Positions 36,501 to 53,213 of a DNA stretch of 64,000 bases are shown in pieces. The position numbers were made by a program, and so were the translations under genes. The notes under the pieces were generated by a model. It was not told the DNA's origin. It saw only the letters and a list, made by a program, of their open reading frames with translations, and searched no databases. Origin of the DNA: Melastoma dodecandrum (Eukaryota > Streptophyta > Magnoliopsida > Myrtales > Melastomataceae); contig JARUPY010000387.1 in NCBI GenBank assembly GCA_029817715.1, forward strand, positions 496,001-560,000, in the 5' to 3' direction. Within the stretch, counting starts at the first letter, position 1. Every line of letters begins with the position of its first letter.

Positions 36501-37667
36501 CCCAGACACACTATGAAGACATAAAGCACATGGACCATAAACCACCTGGTAGGAAAGATTAGGAACCATAAGCATAAACTAGAATGAAAAGAACCTTGAA
36601 AGTAATTAAAATTGGCCTAATAATTGCCTCCAGTCAATGAGGTCGGGAACAGTCCAACCATTCTAAAACTAAAATAACTTCATAAATAAACATCAAATCA
36701 CACAATAAACAAGCATGAGACTCTCAAGCACGCAGTTATTTACTGTACATAACACATGCACAAAGACAACTTGTGTCTCTACTTCCATTTTTAGGGGACA
36801 AGACGGTGTGAATGCATCAAAAAACAGGTAAAAGAATGTTCTCACCACTAAAGAATTGCAGAGACAGAAATATGAAAAACAGAAGAAGGAAATGAACAAG
36901 AAAACTCAGTTAGCAGCTCTTACAAACTGTGTAGTAACCTCATGGTCAAGGTCCATGTTACGGACAGGTGGCAACTGTGATCCAGGAGAACCAGGCACAA
37001 TATTGGACTCCGCAGAAACCAGAAAGATAGTATTTACAATACCATATTCGCTAGCAGCATAAGGCTGATGTTCATCATGTCTCCAATTCCCATCGACAAA
37101 AAACTTATACTGCATGGCATAGAAATGACATGAAGAGATTAGTCTACAGTATCATCAATTGACCTGAGTACAAACAAATATTTTGCACCCATTACACTCT
37201 TCGCACTGGACCTCACTCAGCAACACCTCAGTAATGTATCCTATTCCGACAATCAACTCTCAATTTACACATGGACGGTGTATGGTTCCCTACAACTAAA
37301 TCGTGAACATATCGGCAAGACCTCACCTGATGGTAACCAGGTGGTATGCTGCAAATGGCCTGAAAAACCGTAGGACATCCCTCCACTTGAGTCATCGGAA
37401 CTAGCTTGGACCATCTTCAAGTTTTCAATTCCATGTCATAAGAACATATCAATAAATGCCAGTCCCACATAAACAAAAAGTCCTCAAGCAAAATTCTTTC
37501 TGTTAATTTTACTGAGAAATATTTTACAGAAATCCCATCCTGATGATTCTCGACAACTGAAAACACGATATGTCGTACCTATTGAATGAACCACAAAGAG
37601 ACACACTTGAACCTCCGAAAGGCCATACAAACCGCATGGGTATCACCACATCTCTTGAGGCATCCAT
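33518..37667 (-). CDS. SNF4: SnRK1 regulatory subunit beta-gamma (SNF4-like)
   Basis: Thirteen exons (- strand): 37579-37667, 37327-37414, 36924-37109, 36313-36444, 36160-36219, 35774-35863, 35276-35410, 34802-34946, 34521-34694, 34215-34278, 34058-34127, 33866-33980 and 33518-33609. They encode 479 aa, against about 487 in Arabidopsis KIN-beta-gamma. The N terminus has a CBM48/AMPK glycogen-binding-type domain: [20 protein letters not shown], then [17 protein letters not shown] and [17 protein letters not shown]. Four CBS motifs follow, with blocks [68 protein letters not shown] and [20 protein letters not shown], ending GDVFRFLLG. This plant-specific fusion is the essential gamma-type subunit of the SnRK1 energy-sensing kinase. 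A 5' UTR intron is likely (donor near 38060, acceptor near 37772). Intron 4 has a GTTCGA donor. Confidence 0.95.
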
Positions 37668-39585
37668 CGCCCACACACAAAGGAAAGCCCGACGTTCTCA
37701 ATTCCCAGTTTCGCTATACTCCCCTCAAAAAGCGTTCCGAGCCGTAACAATTTAACATCGCCCTCCGTCCACTGCAAGACCCACAAAAAAATCAGCATAA
37801 AATTAACACGGATCTCCCTAACACCTCTCCCCGATAACCAGATTCCACAAATTCCACAGCCGATAAACAATCAAACCTGCAACAACTCCACGCGCAAGAA
37901 GGCTCTGCCTTTTCAGAAGGAAAACACAATCCCACCAATAATCAGTCACTAAGTTCAAGACCCGGAACATAAGAACCCCTAATTCTCTCAACCCGAACCC
38001 AGATTCTCGAGAAAAATCCCAAAACGGAACCCGAGACAAAAATCGAAACTTTACACTCACCGGGACGATAATCGGGAAACAAAAGCCAACCCTTTCCCGC
38101 CTGCGGTCGAACAACAATGACAATAACCAATAAACAAAAAGGTGAAATTGATAGCTTATTTTGTACTGGAAATTGTTACAGTTTGACGTCAATAAGAACT
38201 TAGATCTTCCTATTTACATGTACTAAACATCTGGTTTCTGGTTGAGGATTTTTTCTTTTCTTGTTATTAAAGAGTTTGAAATAAAACTTGCGTGCGTGGT
38301 ACGGGAAATTTGCATATTACTTGTGTTCCAAGGGGTACGATGCTTCGTAATCGAATTCAACGAGGCGCACGAGCTATTCCGCATCTTATAACACGCTATC
38401 GATGGTGTCTGACATAGGTTACTTTGAGCCGTTGACGAGTCTGTCGGGCTCCCACTCCGAATTTTGTTAATTCTTCACCCTTGTCAAGTGTTTTGCGCTT
38501 ACAAGGGGACTAATTCCAGCACCACCTGAGGATGATTGTGAGGCTTGGAGGGGTGTTACTTCAAGAGTTTTGTCTCATGTAACTCTATTTGACCCTTTCG
38601 AGAAACTAGAGAAAATGCCTGATATTCCCATGGCTGCCTCTTGGAGCCCACTCAGGTCATACCATTCAACAGTTGGTTGATTCTGCAATAACTTTCTAAA
38701 ATACAATGCAACAATCAGTTGGATGAGAGGAGTCCATATGCCACCAAACAAATTAATTATAGATTTAACTGAATCAAGCTAGAGACATTTTAGAATCTCC
38801 TTGCTAGTTAGTAGGTCGATGATACATTAGATTGACAATGTATGTTTTCCAGCCAACATTCACATCATGTGATGCAATAAAATAATTGACATCAAAGAAG
38901 AACAGATATCGCAAAACAGCCTCGAAAGTACTGTTGTCAACTTCAATTGATTCCTTAACGTCGGGAAAGCATAAATCATTTGTGATCTTAAACGAGGAAA
39001 TAGGGAGAAGAGCAGGGACAACCGTGGATCATCAGGGCATACATTGAAGGACATGTGTTTACTATGGTAATAGTCGTCTATCCCATCAATTGTTCTTTAA
39101 AGATTCGCTTGGACTCTTTGACCAGCTCATATCCTCAACCAACTCGTGACCCCAAGCTTGTGATTTCGACCAGCTTGTTCCCAAAATCAACTTGTCTTCT
39201 TCACCTTAGGGGTTCATGGGCTTTTTAAGCTTCTTTTAATTAGTTTCATTTCGATTTACTCGAGCTCGGTTTGTAAATCCAAACTCTCTTTATCCAAACC
39301 CATGTAGCATGTCAAAAGGGTCCAAAATTGTGTTTAGATATCACCACCATTTCTCGAAGAGATTAGGTTGACTTACTTAAAGACATCTAGAAGGCAAGGA
39401 GAATGGGAAACTAAGTCATGCCAGTAATCCTCCTACATCACCTCGAAAACCGACCCATCGAACCAATCTCGTGTAGAGTTGACCAAAAACTCTTTCCAAG
39501 TCTTTTCTGTTGCCCCCCTTTTGCCAATATACATTATTAACAACGGAAGACAATCACAAGGTTGTCCTCCAAACTTACAACGAAG
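37668..39585. other. SNF4 5' UTR/promoter and SRC2-like upstream region
   Basis: The first 400-500 bp probably hold the SNF4 5' leader with one intron: a GTGAGT donor near 38060 and a TTGCAG acceptor near 37772 on the minus strand. Beyond about 38220 the sequence is AT-rich and shows no conserved reading frame. A TATA-like word cannot be assigned with confidence. Confidence 0.45.
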
Positions 39586-40404
39586 ATGGAGTATCGAGTC
39601 CTAGAGATCAACGTCATCTCCGCCAGCGACCTCAAGAAATCTAATCTCTTCACCAAGATGGACGCCTACGCCGTCGTTTCCCTCTCTGGGGACCCCCGTC
39701 TCGGCCTCCAGAAGTTCAAGACCAACGTCGACCGTCAGGGCGGTACCAACCCTTCCTGGAACTTCCCAGTCAAGTTCAGGATCGACGAGGCCGCTGCTAA
39801 GCAGAACCGTCTCACGATTACATTCTTGATCCGTCGCAAACGTGCCCTCAGGGATAAGGACATCGGGACGGTTGTCGTCCCCATCCAGGAGCTCTACGAT
39901 GGCACGGATGTGACCGATGGTGCCGCGGCGAAGCAGATGAAGTCCGTGACTTATCAGGTGAGGAAGCCGTCTGGGAAGCCGAAGGGCGCGCTCTACTTCT
40001 CCTACAAGTTCGGCGAGACCGAGAAGATCCCTTATGTTGATCCTGCAGCAGCTGTGGCAGCAGTTCCAGTCACCTACCCTGCCGGGACAAGCGCGGCGTA
40101 TCCGCCGCCGCCGCTGCCCCATCCCGCATATGCGTACCCGGCACAGCCATATCCAGGGAACGCATACGGAGGATATCCGCCACCTCCGCCACAACCCGGG
40201 TACGTGTACCCGCCGCCGCCTCAGGCAGGTTACGGTTACCCGCAGCCGCAGCAGCAGCGCAACAGGAACAACATGGGGCTAGGATTGGGGGCGGGATTGC
40301 TGGGAGGCGTACTGGGGGGGCTGTTGATAGGAGACCTGGTGTCCGATGCAGGCTCATACGACGGCGGATACGACGCAGGCTTTGGAGATGGCATGGGATT
40401 TTGA
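39586..40404 (+). CDS. C2-domain protein, SRC2-like
   Basis: This single-exon gene encodes 272 aa. The frame is open from 39562 without an ATG, so the start is MEYRVLEINVISASDLKKSN at 39586, the standard SRC2 start. Residues 1 to about 140 form a C2 domain (TKMDAYAVVSLSGDP, TNPSWNFPVKFRIDE, LRDKDIGTVVVPIQELYDG, GKPKGALYFSYKFG). The Asp residues that bind calcium are only partly kept, so binding may be weak. Residues about 150-230 are rich in Pro, Tyr, Ala and Gln. A Gly/Leu segment (GLGLGAGLLGGVLGGLLIGD) near the C terminus could insert in a membrane, and the tail is Gly/Asp-rich. Soybean SRC2 is cold-induced, and Arabidopsis SRC2 moves from the ER to vacuoles and activates an NADPH oxidase. 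The role here is inferred from family. Confidence 0.92.
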   Translation: MEYRVLEINVISASDLKKSNLFTKMDAYAVVSLSGDPRLGLQKFKTNVDRQGGTNPSWNFPVKFRIDEAAAKQNRLTITFLIRRKRALRDKDIGTVVVPIQELYDGTDVTDGAAAKQMKSVTYQVRKPSGKPKGALYFSYKFGETEKIPYVDPAAAVAAVPVTYPAGTSAAYPPPPLPHPAYAYPAQPYPGNAYGGYPPPPPQPGYVYPPPPQAGYGYPQPQQQRNRNNMGLGLGAGLLGGVLGGLLIGDLVSDAGSYDGGYDAGFGDGMGF

Positions 40405-41029
40405 TAATCCTCCACGGTTTTTTTACTTCCTTTGAATTTTCTTCCGAGGTTTGGGAAGGAAAAAAACATCAGGCACCACGATGACGATGACGATGATGTA
40501 TGAAAGAAGGAAAAAAAAAACAATATCTTACATGTGAACTAATGTCAATGGTATGATATTTTGTGCAAGGCTTTTGTCATTGGTGGATCGATTGACATGG
40601 CAACCAGAGATGACCTTTTGACTTTATTATTGGGGAGATCGGTTAGCATGTCACACACACACGCACAAATCGCCAACATCTCAGCAGCCTGCTATTTTCT
40701 TACCAATGACAATAATAAAGAAAATAAATAACAAAGAAAGAAGAAAACGTAAACATCCTTACTTAGGAGGTTGCTTACGTATCGACGACCCAGTCGTTCG
40801 AGTAGGCGTACGGGTCACTGTTGTTAGGATGGGCCTATCGACTATTCCTTAAATTCCGAGGGACCATTTTGTTTTGGTCAATACCGTGTGTTGTTACATA
40901 GCGTGTTGGTCATTAACTTTGTACGAAATTAAAGTTAGTTCCTAAAAGAATTCGTAAAATAGGTTCATAGTTTCTAATTTTTTTGAAATACTCTCCCTGT
41001 GACGCCTACGTCGCTTAATTTACAAAAAA
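40405..41029. other. Intergenic, SRC2-like 3' flank
   Basis: A GATGAC triplet-like repeat occurs near 40480-40497 in the likely 3' UTR, followed by AT-rich sequence. No gene is seen. Confidence 0.4.
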
Positions 41030-41290
41030 GACACGGTTACCACGCCTTATATGCAACGGGGTAAAGACGGGGTTGGGAACCTCGTCTTTCACGTCGACAC
41101 ACTAGGAGAAATTTTTCCCAAGTGTGTGAAAGACGCGATTGGGAACACCGCCTATTTATTAATAGCAAGGTTTCCAACGGCTTTTCACACACTTACAAAA
41201 ATTTTCTCTTAGTGTGTCGGGATGAAAGACGCGATTCCTAACCCCGTCTTAGCTGGATTGCACTTAAGGCTTGGTTGGCAACTGTGTTTT
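41030..41290. mobile_element. Long imperfect inverted repeat (foldback / MITE-like)
   Basis: Two arms of about 100 bp (about 41030-41131 and 41182-41290) are reverse complements with scattered mismatches and small indels, around a 50-bp AT-rich loop. The inner arms pair best: CGACACACTAGGAGAAATTT at 41095 against the complement of the segment ending at 41219. The outer arms share an AAGACGGGGTT(G/A)GGAA word. Each arm also carries shorter self-complementary AAGACG/CGTCTT words. Weak pairing may continue outward to about 40990 and 41330. There is no coding capacity, so a non-autonomous DNA transposon or a hairpin small-RNA locus are both possible. Confidence 0.65.
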
Positions 41291-42390
41291 TTTTATAGGT
41301 TGAGTGACACAGTTCACAACTCCGCCTTATGGACAATATTTTGGGTTTTTTTTTTAAACTCAAATCACATTTTATAATTTTTTTTTTAAATTAACCGTAA
41401 TTTGACAGAAACTCTGGCATAGCATATCAATTAGGTGTGGATCTTGGAGAGGAACGGGGTACGAGTAGTGGCCCCGCCTCGCCTTACTAAAAAAGTCTTG
41501 CCCCGTTCCCCTGTCCCGCCTCGCCTCGGGCCGTCCTTGTTCCACGGGTTTTTAATACTTATTTCAATATTATATTAGATGAACGTTATAGAAAATCACT
41601 GTGGCCGTTGCAATAGTTTTTTGTAAAAATATTTCGTGAAATATATTATTAATTTTTAAAATTCAACAAATAATAGTCATTACTCTGTATTAGAAATATC
41701 GAATTAAATTTATAAGTCGTTCGGTGTTTCAAATGCTAAATTAGTCCAAAAATATGATATAGTATGGTTGAATCTGCATTTTTAGCCATTTTACGATTCT
41801 CTTGTGCAGGTGTAAGTGAACCCAAAAAGTGTTCATGGATTAATCCTCGGGGTGCGGGTGCTGTGCAGGAGTAACTCTTTACAGGCTTTGGAGGATTCTT
41901 TGTTTGAGGGATTTCATATGTTAAATTTGTTTGGGATTTCAATAATGGTCGGGATCGCGAGTATTTCTTTGTACGGATTCCCCCCGGCAGCTGCATCCCC
42001 GAGCCCACCAAGACCAGGCTTAGCCCAATACTTTGACTAAGCCCAAACCGGCTTAGGCCCATTGTAGAATTCCTCGTTTTTCATTAACTTGTACAATTTG
42101 ATATCGAATCCCGCCGTTCACCCAAAGGATTCATATCCAAAAACACTTATCTTACCTTTTAAGCACCTCTCTCACCCAAACCAACAGCTCCATTCCAATA
42201 CAAAGAGAAGCCTTGTCTTGGATCTCGCCCGTGCTTAAGGTCCCCATGGCCCTGCACACGGTTGGAAATAAATCCGTCACTCACAGTGCAGTTGAGTAAA
42301 GAAAATTAACCGACCATGACCGGAGGCATAGAAGAGAAGAGGTTACGTTTCAAGCACCCGTTGCTGAGATTCCCGTGGGAAATGGACACT
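41291..42390. other. Intergenic with a GC-rich repeat-like patch
   Basis: At about 41437-41545 there is a CCCCGCCTCGCC / GGCCCCGCCTCG-rich patch embedded in AT-rich DNA, of the kind seen in degenerate plant repeats. The rest, up to the kinesin-like stop at 42391, shows no supported gene; GGCCCA/GGGCTT words occur at about 42020-42060. Confidence 0.4.
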
Positions 42391-47053
<4,663 letters not shown>

Positions 47054-48878
47054 CTGACGCCTTTGAGGAGCCAAGTTTGATGATCTTTTATGAGCTATAA
47101 GACAAATTTAAAATGATCAAACATAAATATGCTTCTCCGCCCTTCACCACCAAAAGTCAGACCATCAGCACTTGAAAAACAAGAAAAATCTCAATTCATG
47201 CATCGACATTGCTGTCTTCAGGCATAACAGTCATGCCAACGGCTGGCCAAAGCACTCCCTCCCCCACCCAAAAAAGTAAAAAGGGAAACCAACACGCAGT
47301 AAGTAATAAAGCATTGCTACTGATACCAATGCTGAAGTTGACCTCGCCTCGCGAAAAAAAACAAGAAGATAAACCGCATAAAGCCGGCCCACCTCATCTA
47401 CAAAAATACACGGCATTCAAGAATTCTTATGTGTTTCCGCGCGCCTTTGAGACTCCGAAAAATGGACAAATTCCCTTTCTTTTCTTAGGAACACATACAA
47501 TATTCGTCACTACAAAAAGGATAATGGGAACCCCACCATTAAGGACTTCATTTATGAATTGCATGGTAATAGAAATACATGTCTTACCAAAAAAGAATTT
47601 GTAACTTCATATCTTCTTGTCTAGCAGGCAAAGATTTCTCTCCGATCATCAGACACAGATGTCCAAAGATCAACGATCTGCCAACAGCACATCCCAAACA
47701 GACAACAAAGCCGAATCAAAAAGACCAAGCAATGCCATCACGAAACAAAAATCAAATGCAATGCGGTGAAGCTTCATCAAGAGATGAGGAAAGCAGAAAA
47801 ATCGACTCACGGAACGGGGAGGAAGGGGAAAAAAAGGAAACTATTCGGATTCCCGGAGGGACATCAAACAGCGAGGGCGGGTGCGGGCTCCGGAAAATCT
47901 GCGATCGGGGAAAGCGTCGGTTAAGGAAGGAGAAAAAGGAAAAGAAAAACGGGGAAGCTGCATTGAAGAATGAAACGGCGTTTTTGCCGCACACACAACC
48001 TTACAGATCTGATCGTACGGGAAGGAGAAAGGGAACGAGGAATCGCGCAGAAAAAGGACGGAAGAAGCCCGTCGTCGTCGTCGTCGTCGTCGTTGCTGCT
48101 GCAGCTGCTGTTGCTGTTGCGTTCAGGGAAGGAGGAGGGAAGAAGAGACGGTTGAATGAAGCCAAATGCAAAGGAAGAAAAAGAAGTGGCGTAACTTTTT
48201 AAATTTTTTTATTTGAATTTACAAAGACGAACGACAAAGGTGAGATACAATTTTTTTATCTTTTTTTTTATTGTTATTATTTGTTGTTTTGGGTTTTGGG
48301 GGGAAACCCTTAAAAGCCAAGTTAAGTGATACGTCGTACCTTTTTACCAACAACAACACACAAAATGGAATCATATGAATAGATAGGATTGGGGAAGCGG
48401 TTAACGTCCCTCTTTTATACTAAGTTTGTACTGTGTGTGTTCCTTGTTTTAATCCTCTCCTCCTCGGCCGGACATTGGAACAGAAACACATCACATGGCG
48501 GTCCGCTCAACTGTCCTTTCCTTGTCTTTGGCTGGTCTTTATTTAGTCCGACTGCACCCCCTCCAGGCATCCATCTCCCCAGCGAATGTGAGGCAATGAA
48601 CCGGCGGAGATAAGGCAGAAGGAGGAATCCACAATTTTAATCCAAATCATAGATCTTAAGAGTCATAGCAATCACCCAAAAATTTGCTTAAACCGGGGTA
48701 ATCTCACCGCGAAAATGACACCACTAATTGTAGCAAACCAAACAATGAAAAGGACGAACCGGACACGATGTCAAGTTACACTCCGAACGTAATAGGAATC
48801 CAGAAACGACCTTCGACACGGACCAAAAATAAATAACTAACGCTACAGGGGTTGCAGCAGGTGGGATTGGGCCGACTC
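47054..48878. other. Former kinesin-13A leader/promoter and TCTP 3' flank
   Basis: No gene is supported. The region contains the upstream sequence of the kinesin-like copy, including a GTC/GCT triplet repeat at about 48071-48120 and a GGGGAAGGG-rich stretch, then the 3' flank of TCTP. The plus-strand open frame at 47579-48202 is compositionally biased (Lys/Arg/Glu) and lacks conserved features. Confidence 0.45.
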
Positions 48879-50422
48879 TCAGCACTTGATTTCCTTCAAA
48901 CCATGGCCGAAGTACAAAAACGTGGGGTCGGTGGCGCCATCCTTGTAGTAGGCAAATACCAGGCTCCCATCATCATGCATGCTCTCTCCCACGAAGCTGC
49001 GGTAATTAAGAGAAAATGTCATTAACTTCAGACGAAATTTGACCCGGCAAGGGCGGGGCAACACTCAATAATAATTTGGGTTACATCCACTCACAACTGG
49101 AGGTCGCTGAGCTTCGAGAGAAGGAACTTGGTCGCTGCCTCGATGTTCTTCTTGAAAGCGTCCTGCTGCTCTGCCTCAAGCTTGGCTGTCAACAGCTTGA
49201 TGTACCTTTTCATGTAGGTCACAAACTGCTTCTTGTCGAAAGAAGGTTGCTCCTGCATTGGCAGAAACTTGTTACGGGGACAAAGGCAGGAAGGAATATT
49301 CCAGTAACTAAAACAGAAGGAAGGGATCGGGAGGAACACCTGTAGTCTGAAGGTATCAACAATGTCGACGACCTTGACAGTCTGGTCATCAACACCCTCA
49401 TCATCTTCACCACCCTCGGCGGATGGATTTGCACCAATATCCACATCGACAGCCCCCTTCACTACCCACTGTCATCACAGGCGAGAGTGTGTTATCACAA
49501 ACCTCATGCCAGTTGTCAAGTAGTAACAACCAATCCTGTGGTTCAATCTAAAGATTATACTTATCAACAAAAAAGTTCTAAAGATTCTAACATTGGGGAA
49601 AAACATAAGGTAATTTCCTCAGATTTACACCAGCATACAAGAATAAGATAAATGATAAAGAAGATACCTTCCCCTCAACTTCCCACAGAGCACCCTCAAA
49701 GAGTTCCTTATAGGGAAAGGAGTCCGAGAGGAGCTCATCACCTATAAGAAAAAATACCAAGTAAAGCAATTAGTTCAAAAGCATGCACTCTAAAAATCTC
49801 ATTAAGAACACACAAACAAGCAAGCAGGGATTCGAAGCCATCCTCTTCGTCACTCGAAACAAGTCACGCTTTTAGCTAAGCTATGCAACACTAAGTAAAC
49901 AAACATGCGTACTTAGGATAAGGTAGAAAAACACAAGTTTTCTTTTACTGCCATTTTCAACGACAATAAAATAAACATAATTAAAATTGCCGACCGAGAA
50001 GAATCAATTGGTAACAAAGGGAACTTTCCTACTTCGACTCCATACTTACAAAAGAATAGTCCGAAACAATTTCAAAGAGCGGCATCCACCATCAATCACA
50101 CCATGCAGGTACTCAATTTCGATCCACGAAAATCCATAACAAGCAACAAATCAATCGCCGGAACAACCGAGTCCAGAAACCAGCATCCGTCGTTCGAAGG
50201 CCCCCCGAAACAGAAACAAGCAGGAACGATCAAATAAAACCATCGGCTAACAAGTTCCGGATTCCAGCAAGAAACGCCACAGATCTAGCGGCTCATCGGA
50301 GGCCGAGCCTAAATCATCCAGAACCTCCCTACAGATTCCACGACCAAAGCAAACAAAACAGACGAACAAGAAAGGAAGAACCAATCCAACTCACCGGTGA
50401 GGAGATCCTGATAAACCAACAT
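48879..50422 (-). CDS. TCTP: Translationally controlled tumor protein
   Basis: The gene has five exons, 50395-50422, 49668-49741, 49340-49468, 49095-49252 and 48879-48996, and encodes 168 aa, exactly the usual plant length. It starts [20 protein letters not shown]. Both family signatures are visible: [19 protein letters not shown] (TCTP-1) and the helix-to-strand block [20 protein letters not shown] (TCTP-2), then [20 protein letters not shown] and a Cys-ending tail KEIKC. TCTP is an abundant cytosolic protein linked to TOR/Rab GTPase signalling, cell-cycle progression and mitotic growth in plants, and its mRNA moves long distance. Here the gene is intact and codon-clean, unlike the neighbouring kinesin copy. 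From memory, kinesin-13A and TCTP are also neighbours in Arabidopsis. Confidence 0.97.
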
Positions 50423-52548
50423 GATCGATCGACTGGTTTGGCGCTCTTGAAGCTTCGCTTATCGGATTTGGCAACCCTCGCGCAAAGATCGGGAACCTGT
50501 CGGATTCGTTCGCCGGGAGGAGGGATTTTGGAGAGAGCGTGGACGGGGGGAGGAAGAAGGATATTTATAGTGGCGAGGGTTTTTTTGGACCGCGGGGAAT
50601 GAGATGCGGACGCGGAAAAAGAGGGGCGAATGCGATATTACCTTAATAGCCCTGAATTATCATTGGATATACTATTCTGCCCTCGTTTGAAATAACAATG
50701 TACGAAACAATGCGTATTAGATTACCTGACGAAATATACTGTACGTAATATTTTATTTGTAGGTTCGATCCTCTAATCTAAACATCATTTTGGTAATATA
50801 ATAACAATCTATTCAAATCGAGTTCCAAACTTACGTTATTTCACGAATCTCGAAACTAACTATTCTATTAAAAAAATATTTTTCAGATTAACATGATTTT
50901 AAAACTTAATTAAGGTAAGATAACGGGCTTAGGCCCATCAATAATTCGGCTTTCTACAAGCCCATTTATCCCTCGTGGGCTTTTTCATGGCCCCGAACCT
51001 CAAACCTCCACCGGCGACATCAAATTAAAAAGAAAAAATAATTGTAGTGGTCGTAGTAAAATTACATTACCTTTTCATGTAGATCATATGATTTTGAAAG
51101 AAATTACAACGTGCGAATCTGCGCTAACCCTCGTGGTTTAGTAGTCTATCGATCAGGCTGATTTATCCTCTTAGGCCTCACTCGTCGTTGCCGCCGCCTA
51201 GGAGAGAGTCGCGGTTGTACAGCAGGAATAAGCGGATGGGTAGGAAGAGGACGACCCGGATGGGGGCAGTCCCTTGAGCCGCAGATGCCCTCGCTGGTGA
51301 AGAAGCCTCCCATGATAGCCAACCCGTCCGAGGGAAGGGCTTGTATGGTGAGGGAGGAGGCCCACGGTGGGTGAAAAGGCACGAGATGGCCTTGGGGGCC
51401 ACTGCCCTCGTTCAACCCTCCGATCTTCACATCGAAGCGTCCTTCTTCTCGGTTGTGGGATTTGGGAAATGCGGGGGAGGGTGTAGAGGATGATGCCAAT
51501 GGCTGTCTATAGCTGAAGAGGTTTATGCGTAAAGCTAATGCTAAGTTGGGCTCGGTATTTGGGCCTACTAACTATGAGGCCGGGCTGAACCACCAAAGAA
51601 GTGAAGGCCCAATTAAAAGCCCAATAAGTAAAAGGCCCATCAAGCAGCAACAAAACAACGGAGGCTTTGAATTACAGGGCAAGGGAAGGACAAGGGAATG
51701 AATGAAAAGAAAGAAAGAAAACTGGGGGTGATTTAGAAATAAAAGGAAAGGCTTTTAAAAAATGATACTGAGGGTGGCATTTGCTTCAGGCACCCGACAA
51801 AAAATTTGGGCACTAGACTTTTCTTTTCTGTAGTTGTCTTAAGCCTAATAAATCAAGATATGGACCATCCTGGGAGATCTTCCCCATGACCATCATTTTC
51901 TCGGCTCTAGGACATGCGCGCCTCTCTGCTCCCAAGAAGAATCTTCTACCACGCCCAGTGTCGTCTTGCCGGCACTAGCTGAGTGCCCGTATTCCGACGG
52001 CAATGGCCCCCGTCACGTAACCGCACAGTCAGGCTACTGAGAGTGTAAGTGCTCCAGAGACATGCATGTTCGAACAGCATGATGTAGGAGAGGGGAGAAG
52101 AATTGATTGTGACTGTGATTAGAGTGGTTGGTTTATTACAGCAACTCTTTGGTTTTTGGTCCGTATATGTAGAAACAAAACAAGTCGTAGGGGAGTAGTT
52201 GTAGTAGTAGTAGTTTGGGGTTAATTCTCTCTTGCAGTAGGGTGAAGCCCCACAAGAGATTTGTCAGGGTGTGTTCTTACAAATTTTCTCTTATTTGTCC
52301 TCCTCTCTGCAGCATTTCAAAAGCCTTAATCCACCAACTCTGGACTATAATACTAGATCCACTACATACTAAGTCGAGCATGCGAGACGTCGCTGACTAT
52401 CAGTTGCCCTTCGACATGGGACTTGTTACAAGTTGGCCGCTTGAAGCGTGCTGCAAGTTGCTGGAGCTTGCAATCTGCGAAACCCCCCCTCCCCCCCCAC
52501 ACACACATGCGCGCGCGCGCACGCAAAATGAAGTACCAAACGTCTTCC
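50423..52548. other. Intergenic, TCTP promoter and unassigned DNA
   Basis: Just upstream of TCTP a CT/GA-rich leader region is followed by AT-rich DNA. Clusters of GGCCCA/GGGCTT (site II-like) words occur at about 50935-51000 and again at about 51546-51640, typical of promoters of growth-related genes. Open frames between (about 51146-51499) have no ATG and no conserved features. CT/CA/GC dinucleotide repeats occur at about 52487-52523. Confidence 0.45.
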
Positions 52549-52557
52549 TATATAAAT
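52549..52557 (+). promoter_or_regulatory. TATA box of the phylloplanin-like gene
   Basis: TATATAAAT lies 80-88 nt upstream of the ATG at 52637, a suitable position for a short-leader secreted protein gene. Confidence 0.65.
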
Positions 52558-52636
52558 GGCCTTTAACTGGAGGCATTACATACAAAATATTAAACACAGT
52601 TCAGAGTAAGGGAGTCCTCCGCTGCACCGGCAAAAC

Positions 52637-53213
52637 ATGGCTCCTAAATCTTTCCTCATAACTGGCCTCGCTTTCATCGTGCTAGTGATGGCAGCATCCC
52701 CGGCGGAAGCTCAGTTGGGGTTTTTGGGGGGGATTATCCAAGGTATTCTCAACTTGATCCATATCCAAGGAGTTGTTCCTTGCAGCCAGAACATCAGCGC
52801 AGCACTGAACGGGACTTTACTTCCTGTTTTCCCAAGTAAGCCGAATCAAAATCAAATATTTCCTTCCTTCCTTCTAGTGCTCTTAATTACATTAATCTGC
52901 AGCTGAATAGTTCGTTCGGATGGCAGACGCGCAGGTGCAACTGATGTGCGGATCAGGTAACATCCTAGCATCAACTACAACGGATGCATCCGGGATATTC
53001 TCAATGGTCCTAAACCCCTTTCAGTTCCTCTTATCTGATATCCTCGGAAACTGCAAACTGGTCGTCCCGACGCCTCTTTCCAACTGCAACCCTGCCTTCG
53101 CTAACATAGGAGGAACCCTGCAGTCGACTCTGCAGCTCGTAGGAAGCATCCTCTCAGGGATCCTCAACATCACAAACATCATACCTGCCGGCTTCAACAT
53201 ACTTCAGATATAG
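52637..53213 (+). CDS. Phylloplanin-like secreted protein
   Basis: The gene has two exons, 52637-52835 and 52927-53213, joined in phase, and encodes 161 aa. Residues 1 to about 25 form a signal peptide (LITGLAFIVLVMAASPAEA) with likely cleavage before QLGFLGG. The mature protein is hydrophobic with few charged residues. It holds the family features: a Gly/Ile/Leu repeat after the signal, VVPCSQN, a middle block VQLMCGSGNILASTTTDASG, CKLVVPTPLSNCNP, and a C terminus rich in Ile/Asn/Leu. Conserved Cys residues suggest disulfides. Tobacco phylloplanins are released by trichomes onto the leaf surface and block oomycete spores; related Ole e 1-like proteins act in the wall. Function here is inferred from family. 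It has a TATA box at 52549. Confidence 0.88.

Noticed and set aside
47579..48202. Plus-strand Lys/Arg-rich frame of 207 codons
   Set aside because: It is antisense to the kinesin-like leader region, driven by purine-rich composition and triplet repeats.
51146..51499. Minus-strand frame of 117 codons near GGCCCA motifs
   Set aside because: No ATG start, low-complexity Pro/Arg composition and no recognisable domain.
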